Part shown: piece after piece, positions 13,280-21,075 of the stretch
How positions within the stretch are numbered: the first letter of the stretch is position 1
How the letters are laid out: each line of letters opens with the position of its first letter
Assembly (NCBI GenBank): GCA_910577805.1
Contig: CAJTOE010000020.1
Coordinates: 1 to 22,703 of the forward strand
DNA from: an uncultured Oscillospiraceae bacterium
Lineage (GTDB): Bacteria > Bacillota > Clostridia > Oscillospirales > Oscillospiraceae
Direction of reading: 5' to 3'
Length of the DNA stretch: 22,703 bases
Notes under the pieces: generated by a model
What the model saw: the letters and a program-made list of their open reading frames with translations, nothing else
Told to the model about the DNA's origin: nothing
Database searches by the model: none
Made by a program: the position numbers and the translations under genes

Positions 13280-15196
13280 GTGGATCTTTGGACAGTGCTT
13301 CTGCACAGCGCGCAGGTCAGTGTGGCGGCGTTTTTTTTGTTGGTGGTCCAGCGGATTTTTGGGGACAAATTGTCTCCCAAATGGCGGTATACCATCTGGT
13401 TCGTGCTTCTGGTCCGTCTGGTGGTGCCGCCCCGGTGGGGGCCGTATATCCTGGACCCCGCTCCCTGGGTCAACGGCCTGCGGATTTCCGTGGAGCTGGG
13501 GCTGGAGTCCCATGAATGGCTGACCGGCGGTCTGTTTGGGCTGTATCTGCTGGGGGCGCTGGCCTGCGGGGTCTGGCTGCTGCTGGGCTGGGGGAAGCTG
13601 CGCCGGACCCTGCGGGAGGCGGTCCCCGTGGAGGGAGAGCGGAGAAAAGCGGTTTTTGACTGGGCGGAGGAATACAAATTGCGGCCTCCAGCTAAAATTG
13701 TAGAATCCCAACAGGCCGGCGGGCCCTTCCTGATGGGCGTGCTTGCTCCGGTGCTGGTGGTGCCTATGGGCTGGCAGGCCGATAAAAACGTGGTCCTCCA
13801 CGAGCTGATCCACCTGAAAAACCGGGACGTTGCCGCCGGATGGCTCAGTGCCCTGTTCCGGTGCCTCCACTGGTGGAACCCCTTTCTGTGGCGGGTGTTC
13901 GACCGCATCGACAACCAGCGGGAGGAGCGCTGTGACCAACAGGTCCTGGAGCGTCTGGAGGGCGAGGCGCGCCGGGACTACGGACGGGCGCTGTTATCTA
14001 TGGCGGAGGACGAGGTGGTCCGGGTGCCCGGTGCCACGTCCATGGCCAACGGCGCCGCTCACATCAAAGCCCGTATCACGTCCATCGCCAAATTCAAGAC
14101 CTTCCCCCAGGGGATGGGATTAGTGACGGTGTGCATGACGCTCATGCTGGTGCCGGACCTGGTGGTGGGCTTTCCGTCCTTCCGGGAGCCTGCCCCTGCG
14201 CTGCCCGCCTTTGTGCAGTATTTCGGACCGGGGTGGCAGATGTCCTGGGGGATGTCCGCGCGGCCCGTCACAGTGGCCGGGGCGCTGGACACCTACTCCA
14301 AGGGAGTGGCCCAGAACAACCTGGCCTGGCAGGCGGCGGCGCTGCCCGCAGACGAATACGATGCTCTGTGGGAGCGGCGGAACCAACCGGCCCTTGACTA
14401 CGACACCGGCCCCATGTTCCGGGGGATCTACGAGGACGGCGACGGGGGGTACCGGACCCAGATGTATCTGTTCCGCCGGGAGGAGGACGGGCGCATCGGC
14501 TACCACCGGGAGACGCTGTCCATCCGTCCGGAGGCGGGCAGCTGGAGCGTTCGGGTCATATCCCAGGCCGACGGACTGCTGGACGACCCCCTCTGGCCGG
14601 GAGAGGGGCTGGATGGAACGGTCCCATTCCGCAGGCGGTGGGGCGCTGCGGATGAATACTGCATCCCCATTCCGGAAAAGCCGGTATTCACCTGGACGGG
14701 AGAATATGACGGAGTGGAATTCGAGTTCTGGCCGGAAACGAATCTGAGCATTGACAGCCCCCACGGGGATTCCGCGCTGATACAGGAGCTGAGATTGGAA
14801 GAATTTGTGACCTCCGGCTATCATGCAAAGCCGAATCCCGCGGCCCAGTTCAGCAACTGCAAAGGGGTTATGAGCGGCCAACTGACCAATACCACCAAGG
14901 AGACAAAGCGCTTCACCCTGCAAGCGCTCCAGCGGGCGGATGGCCGGGTGTACCATGTGGATTCCAATGACGTCTTTTCCGGTATGTTTGACAGCGCGGA
15001 CCTGATTGTTGGGTATGACCTGAAGGATATTGAAGTGGAGCTTGCTCCCGGCGAATGCCTGACCTTCCGCCACGGCGGCCAGGGGCGGGGCAGACGAAAC
15101 GGCATTGCGTTTGAGCTGTGTCTCTCCGTGAATAAGCTGGACGCTTACTACAACGAGACGCAGATCGAGCTGAAGCGGGAGGTGAATTTGCAGTGA
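13280..15196 (+). CDS. BlaR1-like M56 membrane metalloprotease with novel outer domain
   Basis: A 638-residue membrane protease of the BlaR1/MecR1 family, which relays an outside signal by cutting the BlaI-type repressor. Transmembrane segments lie at about 8-25, 36-50, 82-104 and 277-297; the zinc motif is HELIH (174-178), with a third ligand in the DNQREERCDQQ helix (211-221), and a short loop TWWNP-like HWWNPFLW (197-204) as in M56 peptidases. The outer C-terminal domain (about 300-638) is Trp/Tyr/acidic-rich and strand-like, and I see no penicillin-binding SxxK...SxN...KTG set, so the inducer is probably not a beta-lactam. GTG 13280 has GGAGG seven bases upstream; the longer open frame from 12794 runs through blaI and is not the gene. 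Confidence 0.88.
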   Translation: MDLWTVLLHSAQVSVAAFFLLVVQRIFGDKLSPKWRYTIWFVLLVRLVVPPRWGPYILDPAPWVNGLRISVELGLESHEWLTGGLFGLYLLGALACGVWLLLGWGKLRRTLREAVPVEGERRKAVFDWAEEYKLRPPAKIVESQQAGGPFLMGVLAPVLVVPMGWQADKNVVLHELIHLKNRDVAAGWLSALFRCLHWWNPFLWRVFDRIDNQREERCDQQVLERLEGEARRDYGRALLSMAEDEVVRVPGATSMANGAAHIKARITSIAKFKTFPQGMGLVTVCMTLMLVPDLVVGFPSFREPAPALPAFVQYFGPGWQMSWGMSARPVTVAGALDTYSKGVAQNNLAWQAAALPADEYDALWERRNQPALDYDTGPMFRGIYEDGDGGYRTQMYLFRREEDGRIGYHRETLSIRPEAGSWSVRVISQADGLLDDPLWPGEGLDGTVPFRRRWGAADEYCIPIPEKPVFTWTGEYDGVEFEFWPETNLSIDSPHGDSALIQELRLEEFVTSGYHAKPNPAAQFSNCKGVMSGQLTNTTKETKRFTLQALQRADGRVYHVDSNDVFSGMFDSADLIVGYDLKDIEVELAPGECLTFRHGGQGRGRRNGIAFELCLSVNKLDAYYNETQIELKREVNLQ

Positions 15197-15732
15197 ACCA
15201 AGAAAAAACGAATACAATCCGGAGTATCGCCTGGGGATATTTCTTTTTATTTATCAATTTCAGTCTGAATAACTGGAGCCTCCTGCCCGCCTGGTTCGCC
15301 TGGTACAAATTCGGAAGAGCTATTGGCGGCTTGAAAGAGATTCGCCCCAAGCTGGTCCTGCTGGAAAACTTCGTGCCGCCTCTCCTGGTCTGGTCCCTGC
15401 TGGAGTGGCAGCAATTTTTTGAACTGCCCGGCTGGCTGCGGCCGGTGGGGGTGCTGCTGTCGCTGATGACACTGTATTTCCACTTCCACCTGCTCACAGA
15501 GCTGTCCGCCCTGGCTTCCGATGCGCTGGCCCAGCGGCTGCTGCGCTGCCGGACCGCCAGTGTGGTGATGCAGACGGCGCTGGCGCTGGTCGGCGCGCTG
15601 CCCCTCTCGCAAAGCGCCATTGCGGCGCTGGCGCTGCCCTTGGTGCTGGCCGGTTTTGTGGTGTGCATATATATTATGACCTCGGTGTTCCGGCTGGCGG
15701 GAGAGCTGGAGGAAGCCGGAGTACAAAATTAA
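15193..15732 (+). CDS. Multi-pass membrane protein of unknown function
   Basis: A 179-residue membrane protein with about five hydrophobic segments (12-28, 56-72, 81-101, 121-137, 142-164) and short charged loops. It starts at a GTG overlapping the stop of the M56 protease by 4 bases (GTGA), with GGAGG ten bases upstream, so it is translated together with the sensor. That tight coupling makes it the probable output or partner of the BlaI/BlaR1-like system, for example a membrane partner of the sensor or an envelope-stress effector, but no family motif is visible. No terminator follows, yet the ATPase gene downstream has an 81-base gap and its own dyad. Confidence 0.75.
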   Translation: MNQEKTNTIRSIAWGYFFLFINFSLNNWSLLPAWFAWYKFGRAIGGLKEIRPKLVLLENFVPPLLVWSLLEWQQFFELPGWLRPVGVLLSLMTLYFHFHLLTELSALASDALAQRLLRCRTASVVMQTALALVGALPLSQSAIAALALPLVLAGFVVCIYIMTSVFRLAGELEEAGVQN

Positions 15733-15774
15733 ATCCCCTCCCCCGATTCCCCAAAATCTGGACAAGCCGTCTGC

Positions 15775-15799
15775 TAAACTGGGAAGAAATCCCAGTTTA
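15775..15799. promoter_or_regulatory. Perfect 10-bp dyad ahead of the P-type ATPase gene
   Basis: TAAACTGGGA (15775-15784) and TCCCAGTTTA (15790-15799) form a perfect inverted repeat around AGAAA. The left arm overlaps a possible extended -10 (TGCTAAACT, with TAAACT at 15775-15780), and the right arm ends directly before the AGGAG ribosome binding site. It could be an operator or a translational hairpin. The -35 region is poor, so the promoter part is tentative. Confidence 0.5.
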
Positions 15800-15813
15800 A
15801 GGAGTGTGAACCT

Positions 15814-18465
15814 ATGAGCAGATGGCATGACAGGCCGGTGGAGCAGCTCTTTCAAGAGCTGGAGAGCCGTCCGTCGGGGCTGACCGAGCGGCAGGCCCAG
15901 AAGCGTCTGGAGGACCACGGACCCAACGAGCTTCAGCCCCCGCCCCAGGCGGGCCTGCTGCGCCGTATCCTGGAGCAGATGAAGGACCCTATGATCCTGG
16001 TCCTGCTGGGGGCGGCGGGACTGTCCCTGGCGGCCAGCGGCGGGGAGGACTGGCTAGACGCGGCCATTATCCTGATTATCGTCATGGTCAACAACGTCAT
16101 CTCCATCACCCAGGAGGACCACGCCCAAAAAGCCCTGGAGGAGCTGCGCAAGCTGTCCTCTCCCCAGGCGCGGGTGGTCCGGGAGGGCCGGGAGACCCGT
16201 ATGGAGGCGGCGCGTCTGGTGCCGGGAGACGTGATTTTGCTGGAGGCCGGCGACCAGGTCCCCGCCGATTGCAGGCTGTTGGCCTGCGCAGGACTGCGGT
16301 GCGACGAGAGCGCCATGACGGGGGAGTCCGTCCCGGCGGAAAAAGAGCTGGCGGACGCCCTTCTCCCCAACGCCCCCATGGGGGACTGGAAAAACATGGT
16401 CCTCTCCGGTACGCTGGTCACCACCGGCCGGGGCTGCGCCCTGGTGTGCGCCACGGGGATGGATACCCAAATGGGCCACATCGCGGGCCTGCTGCTGGAG
16501 GGGGAGACCCAGGCCACGCCCCTCCAGCTCAAAATGGCGGAGATTTCCAAAAGTCTCTCGTTTCTGTGCCTGATGGTCTGTGCGGTCATGTTCGGGGTGG
16601 GCCTGCTCCAGGGCAAAAATATGCTGGACATGTTCCTGACCGCCGTCTCCCTGGCCGTGGCGGCCATCCCGGAGGGACTGCCCGCCATCGTCACCATTGT
16701 GCTGGCCCTGGGCGTGCAGCGGATGGCGGGCCGGGGGGCGATCGTCAAAAAACTCCCGGCGGTGGAGACGCTGGGCTGTGCCTCGGTCATCTGCTCCGAC
16801 AAGACCGGCACCCTGACCCAGAACAAAATGACCGTCCGGGAGCTGTGGCTTCCTGTCCAGGGACGGCGGCGGGACGCGCTGACCTGCGGAGCGCTCTGCT
16901 CCGATGCAAGGCTGGAGTGGAAGGCCGGTGCGCCAACCGCCGTGGGCGACCCGACTGAGGGCGCATTGGTGGTAGCCGCCGCCAGGGAGGGCCTGCAAAG
17001 CCTGGACAGCGAATTTCCCAGAGTGGGGGAGATCCCCTTCGACTCCGGCCGGAAGCTTATGTCCACCCTGCACAGCCGGCCTCAGGGGGGGTATTGGGCT
17101 ATGGTGAAGGGCGCGCCGGACGTGCTGCTGGAGCGGTGCGTCTACGGTCCCGCCGGGGAGCTGACCATGCAGGACCGGCGGCGGATTTTAGCGGCCAACG
17201 AGGATATGGCCCGCCGGGCCATGCGGGTGATCGCCGTAGCCCGCCGGGAGCTGGCTTTTCTTCCCAACCAGCTCCAGAGCGAGACGGTGGAACAGGAGCT
17301 GACCTTTCTGGGGCTGTTCGGCCTGACGGACCCGCCCCGGCAGGAGGTCCGGGGGGCGGTGGAGCGGTGCCACCAGGCAGGGGTCCGGCCGGTGATGATT
17401 ACCGGGGACCACCGGGTCACCGCCGTGGCCATTGCCAAGGAGCTGGACATCTGCCGCCCCGGAGACCTGGCGGTTACCGGCCAGGAGCTGGATTTTATGC
17501 CCCAGGAGATGCTGGAAGAGGACATTGAAAAATTCTCGGTGTTCGCCCGCGTGTCCCCGGAGCATAAAATGCGCATCGTCCGGGCCTGGCAGAAGCGGGG
17601 CCAGATCGTGGCCATGACCGGGGACGGCGTAAACGACGCGCCCGCCCTGAAGGCGGCGGATATTGGCTGTGCCATGGGCAAGGGAGGCACCGACGTCGCC
17701 AAGGGCGCGGCGGAGATGATACTGACCGACGACAATTTCTCCACCATCGTGGAGGCCGTGGAGGAGGGCCGGGGCATCTATTCCAACATACGAAAGGCCA
17801 TCCACTATCTGCTCTCCTGCAACATCGGGGAGATTTTTACGATTTTTCTGGCAACCATACTGGATTTCCGGCAAATGCCCCTGATACCCGTGCAGCTTTT
17901 GTGGCTCAATCTGGTGACGGACTCTCTGCCCGCTCTGGCCCTGGGGGTGGAGCCGGTGGAGGCCGGGGTTATGGACCAGCCGCCCCGGCAGGCCTCCGCC
18001 GGGCTGTTTGACAAGCAGTTCTCCCTGCGGCTTTTGTGGCAGGGCGTCATGGTAGGCGGACTGACCCTGCTGGCCTACTGCCTGGGCTTCTACCGGCTGG
18101 CCGCGCCGGGGATGGAGGGGCCGGTGGCCAATACGATGGCCTTCGCCACCCTGACCCTGTGCCAGCTCTTCCACGCCTTCAACGTCCGCAGCGAGGACCG
18201 GTCCCTGTTCCGGCTGGGGGTGTTCTCCAACCCGGCCATGAACCAGGCCTTCCTGCTGGGACTGGCGATGCAGCTTGCGGTGCTGTGCATCCCCATCCTG
18301 CAAAACGTGTTTTCCGTCACCGCCCTGGACTCGGCCCAATGGCTCACCGTGGCGCTGCTGGCGATGGCCCCCATCCCCATCTGCGAGGGGGAAAAGCTGC
18401 TCTCCGGCCGGGGGGAGAAAACGGAAGAGAAGGCTGGACTTTTGGACGGGGTTAGTATAAAATAG
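15814..18465 (+). CDS. Ca2+-transporting P-type ATPase (type IIA)
   Basis: An 883-residue SERCA/PMR1-like pump that exports Ca2+ at the expense of ATP. N-terminal cation-ATPase domain (about 1-75) and actuator motif TGES (169-172). M4 is VAAIPEGLPA (Glu 287). The phosphorylated Asp is 329 in SDKTGTLT. The nucleotide domain carries MVKGAPDVL, and the hinge is TGDGVNDAP (602-610). M5 has SCNIGEIF and M6 NLVTDSLPALALG. The calcium-binding Glu of M4, Asn/Glu of M5 and Asn/Asp of M6 are all present, which favours Ca2+ over Na+, K+ or Mg2+. ATG 15814 follows AAGGAGTG. The pyrophosphatase gene starts 32 bases after the stop on the same strand. Specificity is inferred from these residues. Confidence 0.92.
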   Translation: MSRWHDRPVEQLFQELESRPSGLTERQAQKRLEDHGPNELQPPPQAGLLRRILEQMKDPMILVLLGAAGLSLAASGGEDWLDAAIILIIVMVNNVISITQEDHAQKALEELRKLSSPQARVVREGRETRMEAARLVPGDVILLEAGDQVPADCRLLACAGLRCDESAMTGESVPAEKELADALLPNAPMGDWKNMVLSGTLVTTGRGCALVCATGMDTQMGHIAGLLLEGETQATPLQLKMAEISKSLSFLCLMVCAVMFGVGLLQGKNMLDMFLTAVSLAVAAIPEGLPAIVTIVLALGVQRMAGRGAIVKKLPAVETLGCASVICSDKTGTLTQNKMTVRELWLPVQGRRRDALTCGALCSDARLEWKAGAPTAVGDPTEGALVVAAAREGLQSLDSEFPRVGEIPFDSGRKLMSTLHSRPQGGYWAMVKGAPDVLLERCVYGPAGELTMQDRRRILAANEDMARRAMRVIAVARRELAFLPNQLQSETVEQELTFLGLFGLTDPPRQEVRGAVERCHQAGVRPVMITGDHRVTAVAIAKELDICRPGDLAVTGQELDFMPQEMLEEDIEKFSVFARVSPEHKMRIVRAWQKRGQIVAMTGDGVNDAPALKAADIGCAMGKGGTDVAKGAAEMILTDDNFSTIVEAVEEGRGIYSNIRKAIHYLLSCNIGEIFTIFLATILDFRQMPLIPVQLLWLNLVTDSLPALALGVEPVEAGVMDQPPRQASAGLFDKQFSLRLLWQGVMVGGLTLLAYCLGFYRLAAPGMEGPVANTMAFATLTLCQLFHAFNVRSEDRSLFRLGVFSNPAMNQAFLLGLAMQLAVLCIPILQNVFSVTALDSAQWLTVALLAMAPIPICEGEKLLSGRGEKTEEKAGLLDGVSIK

Positions 18466-18497
18466 AAGTCAGACCAGATAAGAAGGAGGGTATGCCC

Positions 18498-20177
18498 ATG
18501 AGCAGCGACCATACCCGGCCTGTGAAGGCCATTAAAGTAATTGGACACCGGAACCCGGACACGGACTCCATCTGTTCGGCCATCGCGTACAGCCGGCTGA
18601 AGAACATTTTGGACCCGGAGCACCCCTGCAAGCCCTGCCGGGCGGGGCTTTTGAACCGGGAGACGGAATTTGTGCTGCAATATTTCAACGCGCCTCTGCC
18701 CCAGCTCTATACCGATGTGCGGCCCCAGATACGGGACGTGGATATCCGGAAATCCCCCGCCGTGGACGGAGAAATGAGCCTGCGCCGGGCCTGGATGACC
18801 ATGCGGGACAACGATATCGACACCCTCTGCGTGGCGGACGAGCAGGGCCGTCTGGACGGCCTGATTACCGTGAAGGACGTGGCGACCGCCAATATGGACA
18901 CCCTGAGTCCCGATTCCCTGGCCGTCGCCAAGACCAGCTATCAGAACGTGATCGACATTCTGGACGGCACGGTGCTGGCGGGCAAGATCGAGGGCCGGTA
19001 TGTGGAAGGACGCATCGTGATTGGCGCGGGCAGCGCGGAGCAGATGGAGCGGGCCATCAACAAGGGCGATATCGTCATTGTAGGCAACCGCAGCCAGAGC
19101 CAGCTGACCGCCATCGAGATGGGGGCGGGCTGTATCGTCGTCTCCTCCAACACGAAAGTGTCCAATATAATCCGGATGCTGGCGGAGGAGCAGGACTGCG
19201 TGATTATCAGCACGCCGAAGGGCTCTTACGGCGCGGGGCAGATGATCAGTCAGGCGGCTCCCATCCGGCACTACATGCGCCGGGAAAAGCTGACCACCGT
19301 GACCCCGGACAGCTTAGTGGAGCAGACCACCAAGGCGATGGCTGAGGTGCGCTTCCGGTACTTCCCCGTGGTGGACCGGGACGGCAAGTATTTAGGCGTG
19401 GTCTCCCGCCGGAACATGATGAACGTACATAAAAAGCAGATGATCCTGGTGGACCACAACGAAAAGAGCCAGGCCGTAGAGGGCCTGGAGGACGCGGAGA
19501 TTCTGGAGATCATTGACCACCACCGGATCGGGTCCTTTGAGACAGAGGGACCGGTGTACTTCCGGAACGTGCCGGTGGGCTGTACCTGCACTATCGTGTA
19601 CCAGATGTACCAGGAGAACGGGGTGGACCCGGACCGGTCCACGGCGGGGCTGATGCTCTCGGCGATTTTGTCGGACACGCTGATGTTCCGCAGTCCCACC
19701 TGCACCCCAGTGGACGAGCGTTCGGCCCGTGAGCTGGCGCGGCTGGCTGAAGTGGACCTGGAGGAGTACGCCGACGCGATGTTCGAGGCCGGCGGCGACA
19801 TCACCGGACGGACGGCGGCGGATATTTTTAATGGCGACTACAAGATTTTCGACAGCGGCGAGATCCGCTTCGGCGTGGGACAGGCCAGCTACATGACGGA
19901 GAAAAACCGGAAGGCCAGCCAGGCCCTGGTGGGTCCCTACCTGCCCAATGCGTTAGAGAAGCAGGGGCTGGATTTCCTGTTTTACATGTTTACCGACGTG
20001 CGCAGCTCCACCACCGAGCTGCTGATGGCCGGAGAGGGCGCTGCCGCGCTGGTGGAGCAGGCCTTCGGCGTGCAGATTACAGACGGGCTTGCGGTGCTGC
20101 CCGGCGTGGTGAGCCGCAAGAAGCAGATGATTCCGGCTCTGCTGGGCGCAATCAAGCTCCTGCCGGAAAAGGCGTAA
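18498..20177 (+). CDS. ppaC: Family II (Mn-dependent) inorganic pyrophosphatase with CBS and DRTGG domains
   Basis: It hydrolyses pyrophosphate to phosphate in the cytoplasm. The 559 residues are DHH domain start GHRNPDTDS (His 17, Asp 21, Asp 23), CBS domain (about 85-138), DRTGG domain (about 148-250), CBS domain (about 255-312), DHH continuation with VDHN (319), DHH (340-342) and LSDT (393), and DHHA2 domain (about 425-555). This inserted CBS-DRTGG-CBS regulator binds AMP/ADP and diadenosine polyphosphates in the clostridial enzymes studied. AAGGAGGG sits at 18483-18490; ATG 18492 is too close, so I use ATG 18498. It starts 32 bases after the Ca2+-ATPase, probably the same transcript, and a hairpin follows the stop. 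Confidence 0.94.
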   Translation: MSSDHTRPVKAIKVIGHRNPDTDSICSAIAYSRLKNILDPEHPCKPCRAGLLNRETEFVLQYFNAPLPQLYTDVRPQIRDVDIRKSPAVDGEMSLRRAWMTMRDNDIDTLCVADEQGRLDGLITVKDVATANMDTLSPDSLAVAKTSYQNVIDILDGTVLAGKIEGRYVEGRIVIGAGSAEQMERAINKGDIVIVGNRSQSQLTAIEMGAGCIVVSSNTKVSNIIRMLAEEQDCVIISTPKGSYGAGQMISQAAPIRHYMRREKLTTVTPDSLVEQTTKAMAEVRFRYFPVVDRDGKYLGVVSRRNMMNVHKKQMILVDHNEKSQAVEGLEDAEILEIIDHHRIGSFETEGPVYFRNVPVGCTCTIVYQMYQENGVDPDRSTAGLMLSAILSDTLMFRSPTCTPVDERSARELARLAEVDLEEYADAMFEAGGDITGRTAADIFNGDYKIFDSGEIRFGVGQASYMTEKNRKASQALVGPYLPNALEKQGLDFLFYMFTDVRSSTTELLMAGEGAAALVEQAFGVQITDGLAVLPGVVSRKKQMIPALLGAIKLLPEKA

Positions 20178-20183
20178 AAAATA

Positions 20184-20209
20184 CGGGCCGTCCCTTTGGG
20201 GACGGTCCG
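20184..20209 (-). terminator. Terminator of the rubrerythrin gene
   Basis: CGGGCCGTCCC (20184-20194) pairs with GGGACGGTCCG (20199-20209), with one G-U pair, around TTTG. Read leftward it is followed by TATTTTTT, a proper terminator for the rubrerythrin gene. Read rightward the T run is missing, so termination after the pyrophosphatase gene is weaker. Confidence 0.75.
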
Positions 20210-20234
20210 CTTGCGTTACTGTATGTATTTTGGA

Positions 20235-20789
20235 TCAGACGTAATACTCCACGTACTCGAATGCGCCGATTGCGCCGCAGGTGTCGCACACGTCGGGGCG
20301 CTCGTCAAACACCGCGCCGCAGAACTGGCAGCGGTAGCCGTTTTTCTTCTCACGGGGCGTGGGGGAGGTCTCCTCCACATCTTCCGCCTTGGGGGTCTGG
20401 TTCAGCTTGGTCATCAGGGTCAGGAAGCGGTTTTCATGGCTGCGCTCGATGGCCGCAACCTTCTCGAACATGACCGCGATGTCCTCCAAGCCCTCCTCGC
20501 GGGCCTGCCGGGCGAAGTCAGGGTACATGTCGTGCCACTCGCTGTACTCCCCGTGGGCGGCCTGCATGAGGCATTTCTGGGTATTGTCCGGACGGCCGTA
20601 GAGCTGTTCAAACCAGAACTTGGCGTGCATCATTTCGTTCTTGGCCATCTGCTCAAAGGCGTCGGCGATCTCGTCGTCGCCGTTGGCCCGTGCGGCCTGG
20701 GCGAAATAGGTGTATTTGTTGCGGGCCATGGATTCCCCGGCCAGGGCCTTGCGGAGATTTTCCGCTGTTTTGCTGTTTTTCAGGTCCAT
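20235..20789 (-). CDS. rbr: Rubrerythrin
   Basis: A 184-residue non-haem di-iron peroxidase that removes hydrogen peroxide in anaerobes, in the cytoplasm. The ferritin-like domain (1-130) has the four iron-ligand sets: Glu 19 in LAGESMARNKY, ExxH 52-55 (NEMMHAKFW), Glu 81, and ExxH 115-118 (IERSHENRF). The C-terminal rubredoxin-like domain has CxxC at 154-157 (YRCQFC) and 168-171 (CDTC). A good AGGAGG lies before ATG 20789, and a leftward SigA promoter with extended -10 at 20831-20859. It is monocistronic and ends at the 20184-20209 hairpin. Confidence 0.96.
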   Translation of the reverse strand: MDLKNSKTAENLRKALAGESMARNKYTYFAQAARANGDDEIADAFEQMAKNEMMHAKFWFEQLYGRPDNTQKCLMQAAHGEYSEWHDMYPDFARQAREEGLEDIAVMFEKVAAIERSHENRFLTLMTKLNQTPKAEDVEETSPTPREKKNGYRCQFCGAVFDERPDVCDTCGAIGAFEYVEYYV

Positions 20790-20808
20790 AAAAATGTCCT
20801 CCTTTGAT

Positions 20809-20825
20809 AAATCTTCCAGAGATTT
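20809..20825 (-). other. Leader hairpin of the rubrerythrin transcript
   Basis: AAATCT (20809-20814) pairs with AGATTT (20820-20825) around a five-base loop in the 5' leader, just upstream of the AGGAGG site. Possibly it stabilises the mRNA. No known regulator site is recognised. Confidence 0.35.
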
Positions 20826-20830
20826 CTGTC

Positions 20831-20859
20831 AGGATAGCATAAATTGAGTGAAAAGTCAA
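20831..20859 (-). promoter_or_regulatory. SigA promoter of rubrerythrin
   Basis: Read leftward, TTGACT (20854-20859) and TATCCT (20831-20836) are separated by 17 bases, and TGC precedes the -10 to make it an extended -10 (TGCTATCCT). Transcription would start near 20824. Confidence 0.7.
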
Positions 20860-20943
20860 TTCTGTCTGTGAGGAAAGTTTGATTTGGGGAACTGGGAGAA
20901 GAAGGTGACCTTGGGCCTCCCCCAAAAAATCCCGCCCCACCCG

Positions 20944-20962
20944 ACGAATCGGAAGTTTTCGT
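20944..20962. promoter_or_regulatory. Inverted repeat ACGAA-N9-TTCGT upstream of the purA promoter
   Basis: ACGAA (20944-20948) and TTCGT (20958-20962) form a short dyad ending 11 bases before the purA -35 box. CGAA/TTCG half-sites are a feature of PurR boxes in Bacillus, but this spacing differs from the paired PurBoxes there, so it is only a candidate operator. Confidence 0.3.
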
Positions 20963-20973
20963 AATTTTCCCCC

Positions 20974-21002
20974 TTGCGCAGAACTGGAACGCGCAGTATA
21001 AT
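20974..21002 (+). promoter_or_regulatory. SigA promoter of purA
   Basis: TTGCGC (20974-20979) and a perfect TATAAT (20997-21002) are spaced 17 bases. Transcription would start near 21009, giving a leader of about 67 bases that contains the folded element at 21013-21059. Confidence 0.75.
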
Positions 21003-21012
21003 AACGGCATAA

Positions 21013-21059
21013 GCGGACCGGATAGGGCAAACCTATAAAGGCTGCAAAACCCGGACCGC
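21013..21059 (+). ncRNA. Compact structured leader of purA, possible cis-regulatory RNA
   Basis: GCGGACCGG (21013-21021) pairs with CCGGACCGC (21051-21059), nine positions with one A/A mismatch. It encloses a hairpin ATAGG (21022-21026)/CCTAT (21032-21036) and a 14-base single strand AAAGGCTGCAAAAC (21037-21050). The outer stem ends directly against the GGAGG ribosome binding site at 21060-21064, so folding could control ribosome access. The GGGCAAACC...GCAAAACC pattern recalls the core of the c-di-GMP-I riboswitch, but the second helix of that aptamer is missing. Regulatory function is inference. Confidence 0.4.
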
Positions 21060-21075
21060 GGAGGTTTTTATAAGT

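Noticed and set aside
14860..15150. SxxK-like motifs (SNCK, SVNK) in the M56 protein outer domain
   Set aside because: They lack the accompanying SxN and KTG motifs and the usual order, so they do not indicate a penicillin-binding domain.
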